NCBI RefSeq assembly: GCF_040436345.1 | Contig: NC_133236.1 | Span: forward strand, 18,183,466-18,247,465 | Direction of reading: 5' to 3' | Length of the DNA: 64,000 nt | Source of the DNA: Pagrus major | Taxonomy: Eukaryota; Chordata; Actinopteri; Spariformes; Sparidae | Part shown: positions 9,409-24,400 of the stretch, piece by piece | How positions within the stretch are numbered: the first letter of the stretch is position 1 | How the letters are laid out: every line of letters starts with the position of its first letter | Translations under genes and position numbers: made by a program | Notes under the pieces: generated by a model | Told to the model about the DNA's origin: nothing | Database searches by the model: none | What the model saw: only the letters and a program-made list of their open reading frames with translations

Positions 9409-12400
9409 CTGAAACACACAAGAACAAAAAAGCAGGCTGTAACTTTAGTGATTTGAACAGAGACAAGGCGTGACGACATGGAGAACAGGCAGAGAAATCT
9501 GGGAAAGATTTAGCAATAATAACCAAATTGTAAAAAAAAACAGGTTTAGGGATCATTTCATAGAATCATCATCGGAAGAAATGGAAAGAAAACAAAAGTG
9601 ACATCATACAGGTTTATGGTAAAATATTTAATCCCTTGCTCTTCTAATGTTTCAGTCCTCCATAACACTATAAATGCATCTATCTGCATAACATGTTGCT
9701 CTGATGCAAAGTCTTCGAAATATGATACTTTTTGCTCCTCAGGCCCTTAAAAAGATAAAAACTGCAACCTATTTTGAAGATATTTTTTTGTTTTTCTGTC
9801 CTAATTCCAAGCTAAAAACTATTTTTTAACAGTATGTACTTTATACTTATTGTTGCAGCATATCGTTTGCAGTTATTATACAATACGTTAACATACTTAG
9901 TGTTTTCTATGAAAAAAACGAGATAATACTCAGACATTAATTAAAATTCTGGGAATTAATGTATTTTATACAAACGTAGTTATTCTTATTTTCTGAGAGG
10001 TTCCTGGTGATGTTTCACCAACATCCACAATTTAATTTACATCTATAATAACATTTCATTAATTTCCTACATTTCCTTTGGGCAAAGCATTGTGGGAGAA
10101 CAGCAGCCATCAAGAGCACACTCAAAAATAAAGGGCTTGCGGCATCTCGTTAGCCTCAGGGTTAAAACCCCCGACCATGTACCAATGGGGACCTTTGCTA
10201 CATGTCCTGTCGGTCTCCTCTCATTTCCTGTCACCTCTCTATATTTAGCATAAAGCGCTAAATGAAAATGATGTATGGATTTTAAGTATACCTACTCAGC
10301 TGTTATGAGTTGAATTATTTTTCCAGGACACGACAAACTCTAAAGACACAGTAGATATGCAAAAAGGTCCCTGTCATCTCCCGTCTCCCCGGACATCTTT
10401 ATAAAAAGTGTTTGATAACCACATTTGGGAGATAGTTACAAAAACTGTGTTTGTATATCAGCTGAAATTTCAATATCAGAATTTTTACTCCCTAAAATCG
10501 GGTATCGGACAAAAAGTTTTGGTCGGGTTCTTTTCAGCTCAACTGCTGGACTGTAAGGACACCCAGAAACTAGGTTTTAACAATCTCTTCAAATAGTTAC
10601 AATAATCAGGAATCAAATTGTAATCGTCCCTCATGAAGAAGTTTATTGACATTTTGATCATATAAAGTGACTGACTCACTTAAAACACGTGTGGTTATGT
10701 TCATAATCTCTTTGACGAACTAGTAGTAGGAATATTTTCTCTCTCACCGCCAAGCCATAAAAAGGAAAGAAGTGTCAATTAAAACTCATCAGCAGAATAA
10801 AAGACTCCCGGGCGCATTCTCTAGGAGCTTCAACAGCTAGTAAATGATGCGTCTCCTACAACTTTTTGACAGTGACAACTCCAATACTATTTGAACACTT
10901 TGGAGGTACTGTGAGAACATCTATACTTATATCCTGATATGAGTTACTTAAATCTATCGGTAACACAAGCCACCATAAACCTTACTATATATCACTGTAA
11001 TCATTATAAGCTTACCATTCAATAAATGGTCAGCTTTTTAGATTTTGGATATTGTTTATCCTAACATGGCATAATTGTTGTCTTTTCCTGGTTTTAAAGG
11101 CTGCAGTACAGTGAAGTGACATAAAATTCTGAAATTTTTAAACTTCTGTTTTACTTGTTCTAATACTTATTTACCCACTTAGACATTATATCCACATTAC
11201 TGATGATTATTGATCAATACTCCCTTTGTGTTAATATTTTGTTGAAGTACCAAAAGTCATCCCTATGATATCGCCGGCAATATCAATATTAAGGTATTTG
11301 GTCAAAAATGTCATATTTAAAGTGAAACTCTCCCCAAAATGCAACCTAGGCTTTTTTTGTGAATGTATTTGAGTCAAACCTTCATGTAAAAGCATAATTA
11401 CGATGTAAAAGCCACCTTTAAGATTCACCGTAGTTTCGTTTCCGGGTCAAACTCATTTTCAATGGTGTGCAGGGGCAACTTTACGGTAGCATCAAAATCG
11501 CTATTTTTAAAACATTAAGAAGACTCGACACAACATGAAACTTTGTTCATAGCATCACCAGGGTCTCTACACATGAACACGAGCATTGAGAACATCATTT
11601 GTGTACACAAAGTTTGCTAAAAAGAAGGTTTTTGAACAACTCACGTTAGCAGTAGCTTCCTCCGCTCGTCGCCGTACTGCCAGTCGAGAAGCGTCGATCC
11701 CCGATCCCCGGTGTAACATGGAGCTTTCTCCTCCATGTTACGCCGCACTCGGGGATCGACGCATCTCGACTGGCAGGACGGCTACTGCTACTGCTAACGA
11801 GAGTTTCACTTTAATATTTATTTTCATATTCATATTTTGGCGCCCAGTCCTAGCATTTTTGAGGAAATTCAAAATATTGATAAATGTATCATGTAGTGGT
11901 AGAGCCATTCTGGGCCCTGGCTGATTATGGAGCCGATATTCAGCATTTTTCCAATTATCGGTATCGATGATTTTTCTGTCAGATTGCCGATAAAATAAAC
12001 TAATTTTAAAATGTGCTACTTCGGCTGTGACGCAACATCAGAACACATACAAACACTGAATAATCAGAATCTGCAAAGTAACTAGTAACTAAATGTATCA
12101 AATAAATGTAGTGGAGACAAAAGTAGCAGAACATCGAAGTACTCAAGTACAGTACCTGAAAATTGTACTTAAGAACAATACTTAAGTAAATTGCATTAGG
12201 TTTATTTCTTTACTGGTTGTTCAAAATTTTGACACAATGAGTTTCATTTCTACTGCAAATTAATACCGGCCCCAAATATCAGTTCTCAGTCTCTTTGATT
12301 CCTCACAATCCGTATCGGTATCAGCCCTGAAAAACCCATATCGGATTGGCCCCTAACAGCTTGTATCGCAATGTAGCCTAAAAATATTGCAATTTTATTT

Positions 12401-15400
12401 TTTCGTCTGGCCCTAATAAATACTATGTAGTTAATCTATAAACATTATTTGGATGGAACATTATGAAGTTGGAACTGATGCTTACAAACCTTTACAATTG
12501 CTTAAATAATGGTTTATAAAGCATTTCATTGTTTGTTAACAGTAAAAAAACTATCGACTATAGTTTAATTAACTATAAGCTTACCATTTATAACTAAAAA
12601 CCAACTACAACTATAAATTCATCTTTTACCAACGATAGTTATTATAAATGTGTCACCAATGAAGCTTTACTTGGGACTGTGTTTACCTCCATTAAAGCCA
12701 CTTTGACATCAGGCTTCCCCAAATGTCCCTTTAGATGACGCATAAGAGCTTAACGAGAAAGAGCCAGCGCACCTGAGACCCTCAAACATCTCATTTTACA
12801 AAAACGCTACATTTTTCAGACCCGATCAACATGATTACAATGTATGTATGCATGAATGTTAACCTCTAACAGGAAAATATTTTGAACAAATTAAGCTGTC
12901 CACGAGAGGCACTCACAGATCAAACAGGGCAATCGCTGAAGAGATCAAGCATGCCCCCAACAAACCCTTTTAATAGGTTTTTTGGAATTGTTGACATTGA
13001 GGACAAGGTGCAACGGAAGGATGTTAAAATCTCAAGGCCCTGCTTGCTTTTTCAAGTGGGGATGTAAGTCCTTTTTTACCTGAAGCATGAATTACGTTTG
13101 ACTAGCCTAATCAAAAAGTGATGATTATCTCCTCTCCTCCTTCTCACTTGTTTCACAGCGACAATCATGTTTACCATTCCAAAAGATTTCCTCTTCACAA
13201 TGCTCTCAATCACAGATTAAACAATGCTGCCAGCCACATTGCCAAGTATTAAGTCTGAACAATGATATGATCAACAGCAGTGTTTCCTTCACAGGAAGCA
13301 ACGAGGAGAGAAAAAAATCTTAATTACCAACACATTCTCAACTTCTTTTTAAAAAAAAACATATTTATGGATTTTAATTTTCTCGACTGTCTTTGCTCAC
13401 TTAATATTCCAACAGGAAACATTTATGCATTTGCACATGAAACAAAGATAATGGCCAAGTCTGCAATCAAAGCAAATAATTACAATCACACTGTAACTTT
13501 TATTGTTCGGCAGCTGAAAACGGGGACACGCTGGATCAAAAATAAGCAGAGGTGCACACACCATCCCACAGAACCACGCGCTGTAATTTGAGCTGCAATT
13601 ATCATAAATTACACATCAACAATAAAACAAATGTGGGAAAAATTATGTTGTGGGGGTGCGCACTTGAGTCCTCTTGGTTGTTCTTGTCCTTTGCGAAGGT
13701 AATTATAAAAGAGAATTAAGAAGGATAGTGAGAAAAAGGACATGCCTGTCTCTGCGGGCTCGGTTTGTTAACAATATGAAGAGAAGTGAAAAAGTTGACT
13801 CTACTTTTTTGCACAAAGTGTTTCATTGTTCCCAAGAGTGAAAATAATACCACACCAAGGCAGTAGCAGCAAATGGGAAACAAACTGTAAAGAATAAATT
13901 GTTTCGACCCCACAGCAAAGTAGGAGAAGAACAGAACAAGACGAAGATGATGTGGAAAAGCTTACTTGTTGAGAAACTGCTCCAGGCCCTGTCGCCGCTC
14001 CTCGATGAAGGAGTCATCAAATATCCCATCATCCCCTCGAAACGGAAGCTGCCGGATAAGAGCTTTTCCTGGGAGAGGTGGGACGACCACCTGAGATAAA
14101 ACAGTAGCCACAGAAATGCATTAATAGCTCAATAATTAGTTGTTGCTGTTGCTTATATCCAACAGAGTCAAACATTTTTTAAATGACAGCTCATGATCCT
14201 GTAGTGATTGTGTACACTGTGATCCGGTCAAAACATGTATGTTTGTTGTGTTATGTATGCATATATGTTAAAAAAATGTAATTTCTGAGGCCAACAACCA
14301 GATAGTATAAAGAACAGAGACAACTTCACTTGCAAAGGTTTAAAAGATTTTTTGGCAATTTTCTCTCATATCAAAAAACATTGCGGATGTGTACAATGCT
14401 GTCTGCTGATTTGATAAGCCAAGTACTCATGAACTTCCATGTTGAGTTCACCTCAATGGCTCACCTTGCTCTCCCTCTCCAGCTCCGCTCTGAGCCACTC
14501 AAAGTCACTGTATCGCCTCCGTACCGAAGATTCCTTCAGCTTGAAGATGGGTAGGTTGGTCTGTGGGCAAACACACAAAGAAACACTAATACGGTTACAG
14601 GGGTTATTTGTTGTCTTGTTTGCTGGAGTGTTTTCCTTGAGCCCTCGCAGTGGTTACACAAATGGAAGAGAGAGAGAAGAGAAATCAATACATGACTGAG
14701 ATAGTGTGTGCATGTTTTTTTTTTATCCACTGTCGTGTATGCAGGGCTGCAGCTATTTTTTATTTTCATTATTGATTTATCTAGCTATTATTATTTTCAT
14801 TAATTGTTTCAGAAATATTAAGAAGCGCCTGTCACAATTCAAAAAAGCTAACGCTGATGTCTTCTAATGGCTTATTTGTCTGGCCGACACTCTAAAACCC
14901 AAATTCATTTAATTAACAACAATATAAACAGGAAGAAGTGCAGCAAACACATTTGAGTAACCAGAACCAGAAAATGTTTGCGCAAGAAGTTACTGAAACC
15001 ATCAAATCAATTGATTATTTTTTGTTCATTAACTAATCAATTAATTGACTAACTTTATGTATGTTGTGTAGGGTTTTTCTTGCCAAACTTCATTGTGATC
15101 TTCTCTTGACACATGATGGCTACTTTATGTAAGTGACAATGCACAACAGAGTGTGCCGACATAATAAATAACAAGTGATACTTCCCTTTAGAGCTCGAAC
15201 AAATAATTGATTTGTCAATCGACAGAAAATTAACATTGTTTACGTCTTTCTGTTTTCATCAAAACAACAATTGTTCCCAGCTAATTAATGGTGACGATTA
15301 GCTTTTTAGGCAGTTGTGGAAAATCCAATCACTGAAGTCGGGTGAAGTCTGCACTCCAAGCTGACTCTCTGGAAGTCCACTTCAGGTCCATTTTGGAATG

Positions 15401-18400
15401 GATGAACTGGGTGTTTGGACAGCCCCCGGAATGGACCCACAAAATCTGCAAGAGCTGTGAAGTCCACACATTTGGATTCAACCTTTGGTGGGTTCATACC
15501 ATGCTCACGCTGGACTTGACCCCAGGTATTGAGGAGCTGTGGGCAGTGCACATCGCCATGTACGCCTCATAGAAATGTTTGTTTGTTCGCCTCCTGACAT
15601 TTCAGAGAAATGCTGCAGCGATATCTCGTTGAGAATAACAATCACTTCCCAAAAACAGCTTTCTCTTCAGCGAGTTAAAGGAACCGGTGGAGCATACAGC
15701 TTAGATTGCTTTTACCATACTCCAAGAATATGGAGTCTGGTCGCATAACTAACATTTTTTCAGTAGCAGTGTTTCATGACCCACTGGGTCCACACACACA
15801 CACACACAACACACACCTACTTAACGACAAATCAATAACCAGTTCATACCCCGCTAATGTGTCACAGTGCAATGGTGCATCATACAGTACAATTCCTGAT
15901 ATTCACCATGAAACTGGAAAAACAACATAAAACCTGCTGCTGCGACAAGCGAAGACGATGGTTAGGTATTTTAACAGTCCAGCATAGAGCAGAGTAGGTG
16001 ACAAAATAGCTCTCCATGCACTGAGAGGAGTGAAGGAGAGCTTACCAAAAAAAAAAATCAATACAGAGTCACAGAAAAACTAGAGGCATCTGCAGATATT
16101 AACAAATGAAAGAGCAGGGGGTGTTAACATACAATTAGAATAGTTAAAATAAGTTCTCTTACATATGAAACATCAACAAAACTTAAGGTATAAGTGGGAG
16201 GTATTTTTCTTGCAACTGCATTTACATTTGTTTTACTCAAAAGTAGCTTAACCATGTCATGTGGTCCTTCGATACACTTTAAGAACAAAAAAACTCCATG
16301 TCCACAGTCCAGCTAATACAAGTATTGACCTAGTCTTGTTGCTATATACAGAAGCCCTAAAGGGCCATGCATTCATACATTTTATTTCCTCCGTTTTCCC
16401 GTGATAACGAGTTAATTTCATTTGTTTTCTCGAGATCTCGAGTTATTATCTCGAAATAACAACTGCCGTTTTCCCGAGATAACGATTAATCGAGATCTTG
16501 AGAAAACAAAACGATAGTGTAGTATATTAAATCATTGCAGGAAACATCATTCAGTGTAGCAATGTCAGAGGAGCAGGAGCATATCGATCACCGCGTCACA
16601 TATCTTTTCAATCAAGGGCTGACACAGGCTGAAATAGCATTATGCCTTGCTATTACAGATAATATACACATTAGTGTGCGTAATCTAAAAAGACGGTTAG
16701 CAAGGCTTCAGCTATATCGGCAGCGCAATCTAAGTGAGCCTGATGTCGTCGTTAACTACATAGCTGACCAGCTACGAGGTCCCGGGTGTCTCCATAATCT
16801 CAGGCCTATCACATCACAGTCATTATCTCGAGATCTCGAATTAATTATATCGTTATCTCGGGAAAACAAAGTTTCGTTATCTCGAGATCTCGAGAAAATT
16901 ATCTCGTTATCTCGGGAAAACGGCAGTTGTTATTTCGAGATAATAACTCGAGATCTCGAAAAAACAAATGAAATTAACTCGTTATCACGGGAAAACGGAG
17001 GAAATAAAATGTATGAATGCATGGCCCTTTAGGGCTTCCGTAGCTATAGTTACCTCATTTAAAAGATTTAAAACCCTACTTAAAAGGTTGATTAGAAACC
17101 ATTTTTAACAGACAACTGCCAGGCAGTCAGAGGCTACACTTCCGTAGGGAATGGTATAGCAAAAAATTATCACTAGAAAGCGGTAGAGACTGTGCCAACT
17201 CCAAGAAAAAGACAAAGTGAAAGGTTTTATTGCATTGATTTTGGAAATAGCCTTGTGTTATCTACGCTGACTTTATTGAAGGAAAAGAGGAGGAGAAAGA
17301 ACAAAAAAAAAAAAGACTCCTTCAAATTAAACCATCCTGAATAGAACAATTGAAACTGGCCTCCAGGCAAAAAGTTCACTTATGTTTTGCTCACCAAGGT
17401 CTATTGCATTTATATATTGCATTTTTTTTTGTGTGCGTTTGTGTACGCCAATGCACAGATGTGTGTAATTCTAAGTTGCTGTTGACAAGTACTTGAGAGT
17501 GAATTTCATATTAAAACGGGAGATGTTTCGACATTGACAGAGAACATTGAGCAAACAGCACATTATAGCACAATGCCAAACCTCTTCACTAGTCCTGACA
17601 GCACATGGCCATCCCATGACAATGTACAAACAAGGAGGGAGTGAATGAGCATTTCATTGGCAGGCCCCATTCACAGAAGGTCAGAATTCATGGAAGAAGG
17701 AATCACAAGAGCAAAGCAATTGAGCAAGTAGGTGCAGCATGAATACAGCGTGAGCAGCAGACTGATCGATGAGCAGGCGACTGTGACTGTGTGCAGTAGT
17801 GGGGATGCAGAGTTAACTAGAAGGCTGAGTAAATGGCTGAACAAAAGAGAAAGGAGTGGGTGTGCGTGGTCATAAAGGAAGAGCAGAAAAACTGGAGAGG
17901 TTGGGAGCTTCATCAGGTCTGTGCAGGACTAATTGAAGAGGAGGGAGAGCAGGAGTGGTCTTTTCGCTCTCATGGTCTCTCCTTTTCAGTCTTTTTCCTT
18001 CTTTATTTCCCTTGCTCTGCGATAATAAGTCAGATTTTCTGCCCTTGAGACTCCTCTTGCACGGTTTCAACAGGAAAAATGCAGGCATTTGTGTTCTTCC
18101 CTCTTTGCACTCTACTCTTTTCAGCCTTAAAAAAATTATAGATCCTGCCTAGATTTGGTGGGAAAGCAAACCAATTTGAAACAAATCTTTCTAATACCCA
18201 CTGATTCAATGTGTGACTGTAAAAAAATAAAATGTTACCTACGAGGGAAATTATTGGAAGAGAATCCAGGTATATCTCATAGTATACACACTTAGTTACA
18301 AGTTAAACTACACCTAAATAAATTCATGAATGTTATAATGTTCTGAGTTCCTGTTGAACTGTTTTATGCTGTTGTGACATTTGTCCACCTATAATATAAT

Positions 18401-21400
18401 ACCCTATAATATCATTAGGAATAGGTTTAACCCCTATACTCCCTATTTAGGTTATTTTTTTCCAGCAGTATCTTATAAGATACTTATAAGGTGTTTAGAT
18501 GGATTGTAACCACTTTCACACTAATCTGAATTTAGAAGTTGTTTGATATTTTATGTCCAGAAGGATCCAATAGAAGGTATAAAATTAGAAAAATGTAGGG
18601 ACATTTTTGGTGACTATAATATTGTGATTAGTTTTCAGTAGCACGAGTGCTATCATGCTAAATTCATATTTCAAGATACTGATGTTACACAACAAGAAAA
18701 CAATCATTTAAAGTTCTCCCACAACTGCTTTATTTTCATCCACCATGTTCACCACAAACACCCCAACCAACGCCACTTCCTGAGGCTTCACAATAAAAGT
18801 TCCCGCTTCCTACTAAAACATATTTGGTAACATATATGATTTCACACATGTAGTTATTAGACCAGCAGGATATATAGCAACCAGTGCAATATACAAATGC
18901 ATGTGACATAACAACTGATTCCTGTCTGAAAATCAGGGCGAAGTGTGATCTATTTCCTTGGTCACTACCAACTTTGACACAGAATATCTGGTCAAGTGAG
19001 CAATTTAAAGATAAGATTGAATTGTGTGTCATGTCCTATTTGTTACGGCATTGTGTCATATTATTGCTTCCAGACAGGATCAGGGATATCCTAATAATTC
19101 TAAAACTGGTTTGGTATTTGCAAGTATCTTTACCAAACAACACTATTTTATAGGGGGGTCTGACCAAAAATATAAAATCATGATCTAAATTTATATTTTT
19201 TCTCAAATTTGAAAAGCCCTGTAGACTATAGCCAGACTTGAAATACCACTTTATGAGAGGATCAGAGTAGAGCTGCAATGGTTAGCCAATTAATCAAATA
19301 GTTGAAGAACATAAGTGGAAAGTAAGTTCCGAACTATTTTGAAATCAATTTAATCGATTCGTCATTTTCAAGCAAACCCGTGGATCAACAGGGGCATTGG
19401 AGAAGGACAAAATTAGAGATAAAAACACGCTGTTCACTTCACTTGCAATCGGCTAAAGTTTGATTAGGTTTGAAAACTACAACCTTCACCAGGCCATTTT
19501 CTCGATGAAGGCTGACATTTTTTCCTTACCTTTATTTTTAATCAAAAAGGTCATGTATTTGCTGGTACCAGTATTTTAAAAGTGAGGATGTGCTGCTTTT
19601 CTTCGTCATGTAAGTGAGTAAATAAAGAGTCTTTGGCTCTTGTTCTGTCTGTAGGAGAAAATAAGCAATTTGAAGGAGCTTTGGGAAATTGTGATGAGCA
19701 TTTTTCATATTTTTCAATTTGAAAGCCTTCAACAATTAAAGAGTGAAATTAATTGTCAGATTACTTGATAATGAAAATAATATTTGCAGCCAAGATTATA
19801 GTGGATCTACAGCTTACAAGTTGAATGATGAGGAGACCGAGGGACTTCTCTACAACCCCAACAAGAAGCTGATGTGTCAATCAAGTTACAAGGACATCTG
19901 CCGGAGAAATGCTGATGATAATGCAGCCAAAACTGCTGAGACAGCCATATCTTCAACTGCTCTTTTCAGGAAAGACGTGGAGAAAACTTGGTGAGACAGA
20001 AAGTAGAGTGTGTGAGAGAGAGAGAGATAGTTTTTTTTATCCTGTACTTTTAGCATTTATTTTCTGATTTTGCTTTGTGATTTAACAGCTATTAATTATG
20101 TCATCCTAATTAGGCCCTAACTTCAGTATTAGCTGCAACATGAAAGCTGTTTCACGCTCACCCCATGACACCCGTTTTGTTTATTCACCAACACTGTCCT
20201 CGCAGCTCTTTATCCAAGCAAACAAACCATTTTCTCTCCAGTTCTTTCTCTGACCTTTGTGGTGCATGCACAGAAGTAGAGCACAAACAGAAACCAGACT
20301 TGGCTGTGGACATGCGAAAGATAATTCATATGATTGCCGACTACTACAGCAGCTCTTTTTAATAAGGTCACGTTTCCTGTCATTAAAGCCTTAACGCTGG
20401 TGAAATAAGATGTTTAAGAGGACAGTATTTCCTTTCTCTGGTTAAAATCAAATAGGTGCCTGTAAACTCACTGCCACTCCCCTCTTTCCCACTGCGTGTT
20501 AACACGACTCTCCAGCCCTGAAAACTTCCTTCTCCCACTTATTTTAAGTTCTCCCCAGGTGAAGTCGTCAATGAGCCCCTCACTCCTCCTCTATTCTCAG
20601 GTCACAGGAGAAGTGGATTATCTTAGCTTTATCACCCCAGTGCTCTAGCATTAACTCCACTCTCCTCTCACCGTGGTCTGTCCCTGCTGCGTCATGTTAC
20701 CTCACAGCATGGAGCGCCGCAAAGTTAATCCCCCACCACAACAGATCACAGTTACAGGTAATCTGCCACCGCCGTGACTCTAATCCCATCATGTGCACAC
20801 AGAAAACACTTAACCACGCGCAAGCACTCACACTGACGTACACGAAGTAAGCATGCACAGGTGTTAAGTAGAAAGATTTGACCAGTCACACAGTTGACAA
20901 TGTAAATATAATAGCCCTGTTTGTGTACACACAGCCAAACCTTGGGCCACTCATCTGCACACAATGAAGCCAGCAGTGAGAGTGTAAGGAAAGAAAGTCA
21001 CCTGGCCTTTCAATCCTCTCGCCCTCTCAAACCCTGTGATTAAGAGATTGGCCTTGCAGGACAAGGGGAGGAACGAAAATGACAGAACTGAAAAATGAGA
21101 GGTCTCACTCACTCCTTCGCTCTCTCTCTCACACACACACACAGAAAGAGGCGGTGCGTGAGAGCTCTACGAGTCAAAGATCAGGTTTCCCCTGGCCTCT
21201 GTTCTCTTCACGGCTGGTTAGAGGTTAGGGCCCGGGTGTCTCAACTTACTGGCCCCTGCAATGATTGGGACATGGGACCAGCCCACACCCAGCTGGGTCT
21301 TAGCATTTCATTAATTGTCTAAAAAGGCACACTTTGCCCCTCTCACCTTCTAAGGGACAGAATAAAAGATAAGAGAGGAAGGACTGTATGGTGAAAGAAA

Positions 21401-24400
21401 CTAAAGTTAGCAAAAATGGACAAATATGAAATGTCCAAACTTGGAAAAAAGCAAATAAACATACAAATAAGGAATTAATGGTGATGTTAAAAGCAAGTGC
21501 AAAAGGAAAAAAATGGAGCAAAAAGCTAGATGTGGCTCCTTCAGAGTAGACCTCCTAGCTTCGCTTTCCATTATGAGTAAGCAGGGTGCAACCTACCCTC
21601 CATAGGAAGAGCATGTGATTCATAATGTCTGGGACACAATACCTTCGGCTCATTGAAAATGGGTTGAAAAGAGGCAGAACCCTTAAAAACAGCGAGACAG
21701 AGAAAGAGAGAGTGGGGGGACAAAGATCACTCATCTCCTAAGAGAGTAGTTCAAGGCCACCATGCATTAGCTTTTAGCAGGATGGATTAAGTCAAGTTTG
21801 AGAGTGCGCATCCTAAACCTCCCCCATGCCCCCTTCTTACCCCTCCCATATGCTCTCCTTTCAGAATAATAGCATAAAAAATGGCAACATAATACCATCT
21901 CATTGCATCATATTCTAAAATGGGGGGAAAAAAGACAGGGAACAAAAGCGTTGGGGCTATAGGTCTTTTTGCTCTCGCTTCTCCATGTACTCTCACACTC
22001 GTTCTCTCGCTTGCCGGCCCCTGCGGCCTGACAGCCTACCCTCTCTTCGACTCGCCTAGCTGGCAAAAAGCTGCTTTGTTGCCATAGTATCAACTCCCAC
22101 TTTTGATACTGTCATTTCAAGTAGGATATGGTAGCCTTGATACAATATGTTCCCTATTTCCATTAAAATAGTTGTCGAAGAGGATGCTGTAGACTTTGGA
22201 TTACACTTGACTGTGCCTGACAAGCGCCCCCCCTCCTCCCCACACAGACACCCACTCCCCATCTCTCCCCCATTTTATTAATGACCAAAGGCCCCCGCCC
22301 CACTGCCCAAATGGAAAAAGAGAAAGAAAGAGAGAGGGAGAAGCTATGGGAGTAGAGAAGAGGAGGGGTAGAAGACTGAGTGAGAGTGAGCGACAGAGCT
22401 ATAAGAGGCCTTTTATGTACTCCTATCCATAAACAAAGTGAGATCCCAAAGTTCGCTCCCCTGAATGTGCTCTCTGGATGAGATGGGAACCAACTAAAGA
22501 CAAGAAATTTTGATAATACCCTACACCCCCTCCTCCCCCACTCACATGCACACCCCAACTCCAACCCCCTGTTTGCTGAGGGTCCAAACAAATGCTGCTT
22601 GAGGGGGTCCTCTCAAACCAGGAACAACCAAAAAATAAAACATTAAGGTGATATGATAGGACTCTGCAGAATAACTCTGTCCATTAGGCACATGAAAAAC
22701 ATGTGCAGGGGCAGAAAATAAAAACCTACCAGCTTCCTGCGGTCTTTAAGCCATTACAGAAACTACACTTAAAAACGAAGGGATTTAGGTGAGAACAAAA
22801 ACCCATTGTTTCACCACGACACTGGACATTACAAGTCTGCTCAGGCAAAGTGAGATATCCGCCTCCTTTCACGATGAACTTAGCTTCCACCTCTTTAAAA
22901 AAGCCTGACTGAAAGAAGTAGATTGATCCCACTGATTTTTAACACAAAATGCATCCCAAGTTGTGAACAAGTGACCAGCCCTAACCTCACTCGTGGTCAC
23001 TGCAACCGGTCGGCTTCTCCAACGACAAACCAATCTTTATACGGTTTGTTTTGCAGCTCACTAAACAAACATTCACACACCACCAATGAGTCACAAGCGA
23101 AACGCATGAGCTGACATTTATTTTAAAAGAATCAATGACAACTTTGCAGTTAATAATAAGCCCTCATTCTGGTGTTTACAGTATATACGCTCAACTATAT
23201 ATAGCTATCAGAGGGAATTCATAACCACGCTATGAACTTGGCGACTGACTGCACACAGCTGGGAGTAAAATGGGATAAGTGGGCAATAGGGTGAAGACTG
23301 GTGAGGGGGTGGCTTTCTGCCCTCCCATGGGTGGGGGGTGGGGGGTAAGGATGGGGAATAAACGCTCCAGCTCCCCCACACCCTGGCCTGTTTCATTCTT
23401 CTCGTCTCTCAATGAGGGGATTAGGCAGAGTCTCTCAGTGCGGCCACAAGGGCTCTCTCGATTTCAGATGGATAGCAGGACAGCAGTGAGAACAGGAGAC
23501 AAGGGAATGAGTTATAAACAGAAACTGTGTAGCATAATTAGATTTAAAAAAATTAAAAATTAAAGCACTTCTAAATATGTAATGAGTAATGAGTAACTAA
23601 GTATGATTGAAACAAACAGGGCGAAGCGTAGGCTATGCATTCCAGGCCGCGGCATTGTGGCTAACGCTCTTAACATGCTGGAGATGGAGTAAAATGCTTC
23701 TAAAGAAAGCTGAAGAAAAGGAGAAGGAGAGAAGCAAAGCAAAGTTGACACCACGTTTGTTGAGAAGTGAGGGATGCGCCACTTATTCTGTGGTCTTATG
23801 CAAAGCAGGGTCACACGGGGCTATGAGGTGCACAATAATGCTGATTACACGCATATGCTAATTATTACACGCTAATCAAGTACAGTAGCCTTATATTCAA
23901 CGCTAATGCCTGGAGACGGCTTCTCTTCTCTCAGCCCATTTCTTTAAGGTAAAGGGAAACTATAAATACTTTAGGGCTGCTCACCAATCTAAACACTCCA
24001 CGCCACTAACTACAGGGGTGTCAGTCAACTGAGATGACAATTTAAAGATAACAGATGAGGCAATCAGATGAGCCTAGTGACTGCCTGACAATTTCAGACT
24101 CTCGTTAAAGCCTGAACATTAAAACGTAGAGTCCTGCCATGGCTCAATTTATGCAAAATGACATGTGGCAGGCATGATAAAAAAATTAAACACGCGAACA
24201 AAAAACATTTGTCAAATCCTGAAAATGGCTCCATTTCAAAGGAAATTAATTCAACTGTCTTTATGTTTGTGTCAGCTACATATCGGCAAAGAGCACTGAA
24301 ACAAGGTCTAGTTTAAGCTTGACAATTTCTTATTTTTTTGTGTGTCTGTTTCTTTGATTGGCACTTGCAAGTACATACATGGAATGTATAATCATTAAAT

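Larger units (their letters stand above)
9409..13965 (-). other. snx3: snx3 intron 3
   Basis: About 4.6 kb. It holds a decayed SINE-like piece (about 10131-10258), a MITE with an internal fold-back (11324-11817), an old hAT-like stretch with GCCGATA/TATCGG motifs (11918-12375) and a 'tacttgagtaaaagt' fragment (12045-12200). From 12660 to 13960 nothing beyond unique AT-rich sequence is recognised. Confidence 0.55.

Noticed and set aside
16535-16561. Nine extra codons before the transposase ATG
   Set aside because: The frame is open but begins with TTG; the first ATG at 16562 is the sensible start.
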